A stretch of DNA of 7,134 nucleotides, taken from JALTID01 sp027004335 [NCBI: bacterium]. GTDB taxonomy: Bacteria > JALSQH01. Numbering within the stretch: position 1 is the stretch's first letter; each line of letters starts with the position of its first letter. This document shows, piece by piece, positions 5,462 to 7,134 of this stretch. The notes under the pieces are model-generated. The model was not told where the DNA came from, ran no database searches, and saw only the letters and a program-made list of their open reading frames with translations. The DNA lies in the NCBI GenBank assembly GCA_027004335.1, contig JALTID010000208.1, positions 1 to 7,134 of the forward strand. Direction: 5' to 3'. The translations under genes were made by a program, and so were the position numbers.

Positions 5462-6616
5462 TTATCTAAAGGCCTGAAAGCCGGTTATATCTCTTCCAAT
5501 TATGAGGGTCTGGATGTCATAGGTTCCCTCATAGGTATTTACAGCCTCCATATTAAGAAGATGCCTTATAGGTACATAATCCAGAGTGATCCCATTTGCT
5601 CCATGGATGTCTCTTGCCACCCTTGCTATTTCCAGTGCCATACTGACATTGTTCATTTTTGCCATTGATATCTGGGTATGTTTCACCTTTCCCGCGTCCT
5701 TTAATTTTGCCAGTTGAGCAAGTATGAGTTGCGCTTTTGTAATTTCTGTTAGCATCCATACAAGTTTTTTCTGAACCAGCTGGAAGGATGCAATGGGTTT
5801 ACCGAACTGGATTCTTTCTTTCGCATAGTTTAAAGCAGCCTCATAACTTGCAATAGCAGAACCAAGGGATCCCCATGCTATGCTGTATCTTGCCTGATTT
5901 AAACAGATAAGTGCAGATTTTAATCCTGATGTTTTTGGGAGGATATTATCCTTCGGGATCCTGCAATCCTCAAAATGAAGTTCTGAAGTTACAGAGGCTC
6001 TTAGTGACATCTTGTGTTTTATCTCAGTTGTTGTAAAGCCTGGTGTGCCTTTTTCAACTATGAAACCCTTTATCTCTCCATTTAATTTGGCCCACACTAC
6101 TGCGACATCCGCAATTGAACCATTTGTTATCCACATTTTTGTTCCATTGAGTATGTAATGATTCCCATCATCAACAGCTGTGGTTTTTATGCTACCAGCA
6201 TCGGAGCCAAAATCTGGCTCTGTGAGACCAAAGCATCCTATCATTTCACCGATTGCTAATTTAGGTAGATATTTTTTCTTCTGTTCCTCACTACCAAAGG
6301 TAAAAATGGGGTACATTACGAGGCTGCTCTGCACCGATGCAAAACTTCTTATGCCGCTATCACCCCTTTCAAGCTCCATCATTACAAGACCGTATGCCAT
6401 ATTATTGAGCCCCGGACAGCCATACTCTTCGGGTAAATTAACGCCTAATAAGCCCAGTTCTCCCATCTCCTTAACAAGATGAATGGGGAATTTATAATTT
6501 TCAAAATATTCAGCTATGATGGGAATAATTTCATCATCCACGAATCTCCTTGCCGTTTCCCACGCGATTTTTTCCTCTTCTGGCAGGTTTTCAAATATCT
6601 GGTAGTAGTCAACCAT
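5462..6616 (-). CDS. gcdH: Glutaryl-CoA dehydrogenase-type acyl-CoA dehydrogenase
   Basis: A 384-aa, complete acyl-CoA dehydrogenase. From memory it matches glutaryl-CoA dehydrogenase closely: MELERGDSGIRSFASVQSSL (80-99), GCFGLTEPDFGSD, MSLRASVTSEL, ERIQFGKPIASFQLVQKKL and the C-terminal NTYEGTYDIQTLIIGRDITG. Glu363 in TYEGT is the expected catalytic base. Glu83, Arg90 and Tyr362 match human Glu87, Arg94 and Tyr369, residues linked to glutaryl-CoA binding and decarboxylation to crotonyl-CoA. This supports the decarboxylating type but does not prove it. Electrons would go to ETF. I chose ATG 6616 because AGGAGG lies 8 nt upstream and a promoter candidate ends upstream of it; an in-frame ATG at 6646 would lie inside that promoter. 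First gene of the operon. Confidence 0.93.
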   Translation of the reverse strand: MVDYYQIFENLPEEEKIAWETARRFVDDEIIPIIAEYFENYKFPIHLVKEMGELGLLGVNLPEEYGCPGLNNMAYGLVMMELERGDSGIRSFASVQSSLVMYPIFTFGSEEQKKKYLPKLAIGEMIGCFGLTEPDFGSDAGSIKTTAVDDGNHYILNGTKMWITNGSIADVAVVWAKLNGEIKGFIVEKGTPGFTTTEIKHKMSLRASVTSELHFEDCRIPKDNILPKTSGLKSALICLNQARYSIAWGSLGSAIASYEAALNYAKERIQFGKPIASFQLVQKKLVWMLTEITKAQLILAQLAKLKDAGKVKHTQISMAKMNNVSMALEIARVARDIHGANGITLDYVPIRHLLNMEAVNTYEGTYDIQTLIIGRDITGFQAFR

Positions 6617-6630
6617 CCTTCTTTCCTCCT
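6616..6630 (-). promoter_or_regulatory. Shine-Dalgarno that sets the gcdH start
   Basis: AGGAGG (6630-6625) lies 8 nt before ATG 6616. The alternative ATG at 6646 has no comparable site and would add ten residues (MIILPEEERR) that do not belong to the family's usual N-terminus. Confidence 0.75.
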
Positions 6631-6636
6631 CTGGTA

Positions 6637-6665
6637 ATATTATCATATGTTAATTTCTACACCAA
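6637..6665 (-). promoter_or_regulatory. Candidate promoter of the main operon
   Basis: The minus strand reads TTGGTG (6665-6660), a 17-nt spacer, then TAATAT (6642-6637) preceded by TGA, an extended -10 form. Transcription would start near 6630, right at the ribosome site, giving a leader of about 14 nt. Box matches are partial (3/6 and 4/6), so this rests on spacing, the TG extension and placement. Confidence 0.4.
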
Positions 6666-6682
6666 GAGTTATTTCTCCTTAA

Positions 6683-6708
6683 TTGACACAAGCGGTATAT
6701 TGTGTTAA
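6683..6708. repeat. Imperfect inverted repeat in the divergent control region, possible operator
   Basis: TTGACACAA (6683-6691) and TTGTGTTAA (6700-6708) form arms matching at 8 of 9 bases around an 8-bp spacer. The site lies between the divergent operon and the plus-strand gene at 6741 and overlaps the plus-strand promoter candidate. It could bind a dimeric regulator; it is not followed by a T-run, so it is not a terminator. Confidence 0.45.
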
Positions 6709-6711
6709 AAA
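6683..6711 (+). promoter_or_regulatory. Candidate promoter for the plus-strand gene at 6741
   Basis: A perfect TTGACA -35 box (6683-6688) is followed by a 17-nt spacer and TAAAAA (6706-6711, 4 of 6 matches). Transcription would start near 6718, about 23 nt before the ATG. It coincides with the inverted repeat at 6683-6708. Confidence 0.4.
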
Positions 6712-6740
6712 TAAAATAGATATATTAAAATGGAGGTTTT

Positions 6741-7134
6741 ATGTCAAAACAAGCCTTAGGAAGGGACCCTTTTGAGATTCTGGCTGGTGAGCAGGAGAAG
6801 AAAGAGATTAAGCCGGTGAGAAAGAGATACTCAACAAAGAGAAAACCTGCGGTAAAAGTTGAGAAACCTGCTTCTGAAGAAAAAGTTGAAGATGTTATTG
6901 ATAAGAGGATCGAGGAAAAACTCAGAGAGTTCGAAAAATCCATTGGAGAGAGGATCCATGAATTTGATAATTCTCCATCTGTGTATGGTTTGAAAAAGTC
7001 TGTGGAGAGGCTCGAAGCTGTTCTTCAAAAGGGGCTTGAACTTTCCGAGCGGGAAAAAGAAATTTTCAGCTACGAAAAAAAAAAGCATACCGCAAGGCTT
7101 TACAGATTCTTTCAAATATTAAGCGGCTCCTTAC
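6741..7134 (+). CDS. Hypothetical charged coiled-coil-like protein (truncated by window edge)
   Basis: An open frame of 131 codons from ATG 6741 that runs off the right edge; TGGAGG lies 4 nt upstream of the ATG. I do not recognise the family. The protein begins MSKQALGRDPFEILAGEQEK, then a very basic stretch (KPVRKRYSTKRKPAVKVEK, about residues 25-43). A long charged, helix-prone region follows (about 46-105, with KRIEEKLREFEKSIGERI), likely a coiled coil. It then becomes more hydrophobic at the edge (LYRFFQILSGSLL), which may be the start of a folded or membrane domain. The order basic tail, coiled coil, then domain is typical of proteins with a disordered leader. It is divergent from the gcdH operon and shares its control region, so co-regulation is possible. 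Confidence 0.75.
   Translation, partial: MSKQALGRDPFEILAGEQEKKEIKPVRKRYSTKRKPAVKVEKPASEEKVEDVIDKRIEEKLREFEKSIGERIHEFDNSPSVYGLKKSVERLEAVLQKGLELSEREKEIFSYEKKKHTARLYRFFQILSGSL

Noticed and set aside
6180-6482. A 100-codon open frame on the plus strand
   Set aside because: Antisense to the glutaryl-CoA dehydrogenase-type gene; Ser/Pro-rich product typical of shadow frames.
6617-6646. A ten-residue longer start for the glutaryl-CoA dehydrogenase-type gene
   Set aside because: The ATG at 6646 has no good ribosome site and lies within the promoter candidate, while AGGAGG is well placed for the ATG at 6616.
6683-6708. The inverted repeat read as a transcription terminator
   Set aside because: The arms are AT-rich, the loop is 8 bp, there is no T-run, and no gene ends beside it.
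6725-7115. Two open frames on the minus strand opposite the coiled-coil gene
   Set aside because: Phe/Ser-rich products that mirror a Lys/Glu-rich gene; the plus-strand frame has the ribosome site and the promoter candidate.

Overview
The window is AT-rich bacterial chromosome, not plasmid or phage. Shine-Dalgarno sites are strong (AGGAGG/GGGAGG cores), genes are packed into short-gap or overlapping operons, and Arg AGA/AGG and Ile ATA codons are common. The content (acyl-CoA dehydrogenases, a 3-hydroxyacyl-CoA dehydrogenase, an AmmeMemoRadiSam cluster) fits an anaerobe or thermophile-like bacterium that degrades acyl-CoAs. No marker gene fixes the phylum, so I do not name one.

Layout. (1) Positions 1-547, minus strand: the N-terminal part of a long-chain-type acyl-CoA dehydrogenase that runs off the left edge. 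A promoter-like sequence overlapping a perfect 16-bp inverted repeat lies just upstream. (2) Positions 548-737: a non-coding divergent region holding that site plus a weak plus-strand promoter candidate. (3) Positions 738-902, plus strand: a small unrecognised ORF converging on and overlapping the end of the main operon. (4) Positions 894-6616, minus strand: one apparent operon read right to left. Its order is glutaryl-CoA dehydrogenase-type enzyme (5462-6616), 3-hydroxybutyryl-CoA dehydrogenase (4594-5439), a small membrane-leader protein (4328-4573), the AmmeMemoRadiSam radical SAM enzyme (3352-4338), a MEMO+AMMECR1 fusion lipoprotein (1703-3355), then a two-gene pair resembling an AbiEii/DUF1814 nucleotidyltransferase toxin with its small partner (1444-1734 and 894-1502). 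Gaps within the operon are at most 22 nt and the last five genes overlap in series. (5) Positions 6617-6740: a second divergent control region with a minus-strand promoter, an imperfect inverted repeat and a plus-strand promoter candidate. (6) Positions 6741-7134, plus strand: the start of a charged, coiled-coil-like protein of unknown function that runs off the right edge.

How the genes may work together. The first two operon genes can act in sequence on acyl-CoAs: glutaryl-CoA to crotonyl-CoA, and, after hydration by an enzyme not in this window, 3-hydroxybutyryl-CoA to acetoacetyl-CoA. The next three open frames make all three parts of the AmmeMemoRadiSam system, a widespread set with no settled function. 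Here it has unusual membrane features: a hydrophobic leader ORF just before the radical SAM gene, and an N-terminal extension plus lipobox on the MEMO/AMMECR1 protein.

The points most worth a second look are the apparent detachment of the radical SAM enzyme's N-terminal leader into a separate overlapping ORF, an internal ribosome binding site placed exactly at the MEMO/AMMECR1 fusion joint, and the toxin-antitoxin-like pair coupled to the operon's tail.
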